A stretch of 64,000 nucleotides of DNA from JBBWZH01 sp035544115 (lineage in GTDB: Bacteria; Actinomycetota; Actinomycetes; Mycobacteriales; CADCTP01): assembly GCA_963714145.1 (NCBI GenBank), contig OY970235.1:7440001-7504000 (forward strand), written 5' to 3'. Below are positions 61,895 through 64,000 of this stretch, in pieces. The position numbers and the translations under genes are program-made. Every line of letters begins with the position of its first letter. Positions within the stretch are counted from its first letter, which is position 1. The notes below the pieces were generated by a model. That model saw only the letters and a list, made by a program, of their open reading frames with translations, had not been told where the DNA came from and made no database searches.

Positions 61895-61989
61895 GTGGAG
61901 TCTCCCGTCGTCTGTCAGATCGCGGTCCGAGGCAGTGGACCATGAGGTGCGGGCGTACCGCGAGAGCATGCGGGACAGAAACCCGCCCG

Positions 61990-62063
61990 TGGGCCTGGCT
62001 GGACTTGAACCAGCGGCCTCATCCTTATCAGGGATGCGCTCTAACCAACTGAGCTACAGGCCC
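61990..62063 (-). tRNA. tRNA-Ile (anticodon GAT)
   Basis: 74 nt on the minus strand. Acceptor GGGCCTG with CAGGCCC and discriminator A; D arm GCTCAGTTGGTTAGAGC; anticodon stem CATCC/GGATG around CTGATAA, anticodon GAT; T arm CTGGTTCAAGTCCAG. CCA is not encoded. Confidence 0.97.
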
Positions 62064-62133
62064 GCGCGCTGGCCGAGATTACCCGATGCCGATCTGGTGC
62101 CCCAAACCGGTTCCCCGGGTAGCCGACCGGGCG

Positions 62134-63498
62134 CTAGTCACGTTCGGCGAGCGTTACCTCGATGCCGCCGACCAGGTCTGAGCAGATGTTGTAGACGAAC
62201 GCGCCGATGGTGGCCAGCGCGGTGGTCAGCACGATGTTGACGGCACCGACCAGCGCGGCCAGGCCGAGCACCAGGCCCGGCGTTACCAGCCGCTGCCCGT
62301 CCGTACCGGACAGCTCGCTGGACAGGTCGTTGATCTTCTTGAAGACGCCGATACCGTCCAGCACGCCGTAGAGGACACCGATCGCGACCAGCCAGACGAA
62401 GAACATCGCGATGGCCAGCACCAGCGAGAACTTGAACGTCGACCACGGGTCGATCTGCTTGATCATGAGCCGGGCCCGGCGCGCCGGGCGACCGGCGGCG
62501 GCGCCGCGCTGCTGCCGACCCCGGCTGGGCGAGGTGCCCAGCGTCGCGCCGCCGACGAACGGGCCGGCGCCGACCGCGCCGGCGGCACCACCGACGGTCA
62601 TTCCGGTGCCGGTGCTACTGCTCAGGTCACGGCCGCCGGCGTACGAGGTGGCGCCGTAACCGCCGCTGCTGTACCCGGTGGCGGCGTAGCTGGTCGCCTC
62701 GTTGCCGTACCCGGCGGACGAGGGCGGCGTGTAGGCCGAGCCACCCGGCGCGTACGGGGAAGACGCCGTGCTGGTGGATCCGGCGGCCGGGGTGGCGCCG
62801 GAGCTGTATCCGCCGGCCCCGCCGTATCCGGTTCCGCTCCCGCCGTACAGGCCGTCCGTGGATCCGGCCCGACCGCGCTGGTCGGAACCCCCTACCGGGG
62901 AGGCGCTACTGCTCGGCGGTCCGGCCGGCCGGCCGGACCGGCTGGCTCCCGGCGGCGGCGTGGACGCTCGCCCGGCCACGCCATCCCGCCCGGCCCCGGA
63001 CACTCCGGATGCCCCGGCCGACCCCGGATAGCCGCTACCCGAGTAGCCGTTCTGCCCGTTGCTGCCGCTGTGTGCGGCGTCGCCGGGCCGAGCCGTGTAC
63101 CGCTGCTGGTCGTACCAGCCTTGCCCGCCGCCCGCTGCCGCGGACGAACCCGCGGCCGACGGCGACACCGGCGCGACCGGCGAACTGCCGCGGCTGATCG
63201 GGCCAGGCCGGTCCGAGTTGCTGGCCCCCGGCGGTGCGCCGGCCGGACTGCGGGACCCACCGGACCGCGGCGTGCCAGGCTCGGCCCCGAGGTCGCCGCT
63301 CGGCCGCTCGGCCCGCAGCACGTCCCGGGTGGCCCCGTCCCGACCGGTGCTGTCCCGGCCGGAGGCGTCCCGACCGGAGGAGGCGTCCCGGGCGCTGTCC
63401 CGGTCGGCGCTCTCGCGCAGCTCAGCGAGCCGGTCAGCGGAGATCGGCGAGGTCTCGTCGGGATCGGTCACGCTCGAGTGGTAGCGGGGATCCGTCAT
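62134..63498 (-). CDS. DUF3566 membrane protein
   Basis: A 454-aa protein. Residues 1-320 are a low-complexity Ser/Gly/Ala/Tyr-rich, probably disordered region (YSSGGYGATSYAGGRDLSSS), and the C-terminal 110 residues are the DUF3566 domain with two or three helices: RLMIKQIDPWSTFKFSLVLA, FFVWLVAIGVLYGVLDGIGV, LAALVGAVNIVLTTALATIG. It lies 6 bp after the gyrA stop, the conserved partner position; related to mycobacterial CwsA-region genes is possible but unproven. Homologues have shorter disordered regions. Confidence 0.9.
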   Translation of the reverse strand: MTDPRYHSSVTDPDETSPISADRLAELRESADRDSARDASSGRDASGRDSTGRDGATRDVLRAERPSGDLGAEPGTPRSGGSRSPAGAPPGASNSDRPGPISRGSSPVAPVSPSAAGSSAAAGGGQGWYDQQRYTARPGDAAHSGSNGQNGYSGSGYPGSAGASGVSGAGRDGVAGRASTPPPGASRSGRPAGPPSSSASPVGGSDQRGRAGSTDGLYGGSGTGYGGAGGYSSGATPAAGSTSTASSPYAPGGSAYTPPSSAGYGNEATSYAATGYSSGGYGATSYAGGRDLSSSTGTGMTVGGAAGAVGAGPFVGGATLGTSPSRGRQQRGAAAGRPARRARLMIKQIDPWSTFKFSLVLAIAMFFVWLVAIGVLYGVLDGIGVFKKINDLSSELSGTDGQRLVTPGLVLGLAALVGAVNIVLTTALATIGAFVYNICSDLVGGIEVTLAERD

Positions 63499-63504
63499 CG
63501 GCCG

Positions 63505-64000
63505 CTACCCCTGTTCGTCCGGCTCGTCGGCGTTTCGCGCCACCGCGACAAGCGTGACGCTGTCGGGGAGGTTCATCAGCCGGACTCCCATCGTCTGCCG
63601 CTGGGCGCGGCGTACTTCCCGTGCGCTGGTGCGGATCACGCCACCGTTGGAAGTGATCGCGTAGAGCTCGTCCTCGGGCCGAACGGCCAGTGCCCCTACG
63701 AGCCGGCCACGAGTAGACACGATACGCGCGGTGAGCACGCCCTTGCCCCCTCGCCCCTGAAGTGGGTATTCGTCAATCTTCGTACGCTTTGCGTAGGCGC
63801 CCTCGGTGGCGACCAGTACCTCCATACCCTCGCGGACGACCTCCATCGAGAGCAACTCGTCGCCCGGACCGAACCGCATCCCGATCACGCCGCTGGTGGC
63901 CCGGCCCATCGGCCGCAGCGACTCGTCGTCGGAGGCGAACCGGATCGCCTGCGCCAGCCGGCTGACCAGCAGCAGGTCGTCGTCGGTGCCGATCAGCGCG
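63505..64000 (-). CDS. gyrA: DNA gyrase subunit A, C-terminal part (cut by the window edge)
   Basis: The 3' end of gyrA; the frame runs to the edge of the window, so about 164 residues are visible. The sequence holds beta-pinwheel blades of the C-terminal DNA-wrapping domain, such as LLLVSRLAQAIRFASDDE, SGVIGMRFGPGDELLSMEVV and YPLQGRGGKGVLTARIVS, and an acidic tail NADEPDEQG. GyrA introduces negative supercoils with GyrB. DUF3566 follows by 6 bp. The breakage-reunion half lies outside the window. Confidence 0.97.
   Translation of the reverse strand, partial: ALIGTDDDLLLVSRLAQAIRFASDDESLRPMGRATSGVIGMRFGPGDELLSMEVVREGMEVLVATEGAYAKRTKIDEYPLQGRGGKGVLTARIVSTRGRLVGALAVRPEDELYAITSNGGVIRTSAREVRRAQRQTMGVRLMNLPDSVTLVAVARNADEPDEQG

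Overview
The window is very GC-rich DNA with the gene order of an actinomycete chromosome close to the replication origin. Reading leftwards from the right edge on the minus strand there are the 3' end of gyrA, a DUF3566 membrane protein, tRNA-Ile(GAT), a DLW-39 family micropeptide and tRNA-Ala(TGC). Further in lie crgA, a class E sortase with a pabA/trpG-type amidotransferase, and the complete fhaA-fhaB-pstP-rodA-pbpA-pknA-pknB growth and signalling operon. Codon use and gene content fit the Micromonosporaceae (Actinoplanes or Micromonospora-like); the genus is an inference.

Layout. 0-8.5 kb: a PQQ-propeller lipoprotein, msrA with a decayed second msrA 3' end beside it, a DUF6191 protein, an AceE/transketolase-like enzyme, a gamma-glutamyltransferase and an MFS transporter. 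8.8-9.9 kb: an array of 14 separate mini-ORFs, each with its own strong Shine-Dalgarno (SD) sequence and each encoding the octapeptide (M/V)TRTTAWE (one reads N for T2). Copies differ almost only at synonymous third positions and by stop codon; a fifteenth copy upstream is decayed. It ends about 140 bp before a membrane GGDEF/EAL protein with degenerate motifs. I know of no described family like it, and it is the main discovery candidate. 12.5-33.9 kb: metabolic and stress genes, including an AidB-like acyl-CoA dehydrogenase, a CBS protein, a TreS-like GH13 enzyme, a zinc alcohol dehydrogenase, an Ada-AlkA fusion with ogt, two tandem TPR-GGDEF proteins, a subtilisin-like protease, lon behind a HAIR/HspR-type inverted repeat, and a DprA-like gene behind a textbook promoter with a perfect LexA box. 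33.9-34.8 kb: a hairpin-rich tandem repeat array directly 3' of tRNA-Leu(CAG). 34.9-44.4 kb: the fhaA-to-pknB operon. 44.5-50 kb: pabA, a 52-aa membrane protein, the sortase with a giant disordered N-terminus, DUF881 and crgA. 50.1 kb: five DnaA-box-like nonamers in 100 bp. 50.2-58.5 kb: thiolase, PH-domain protein, rhomboid, cyclophilin, a 16-nt minisatellite, a DUF2020 lipoprotein, a PNPOx-like protein, M23 and NlpC/P60 cell-wall hydrolases and a DUF4143 ATPase. 58.7-62 kb: a hybrid histidine kinase, a YCII protein and a second hairpin repeat array 3' of tRNA-Ala.

How the genes fit together. The central operon couples septal and lateral wall synthesis (RodA, PbpA) to Ser/Thr kinase signalling (PknA, PknB, PstP, FhaA, FhaB), with CrgA and the sortase nearby. 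The three GGDEF proteins make 10-25 kb rich in c-di-GMP-type signalling. Ada-AlkA with Ogt, and the LexA-controlled DprA-like gene, are DNA-damage functions. The octapeptide array may be a set of secreted or intracellular signal peptides, or a very long upstream-ORF leader of the GGDEF/EAL gene; the sequence alone does not decide between these.
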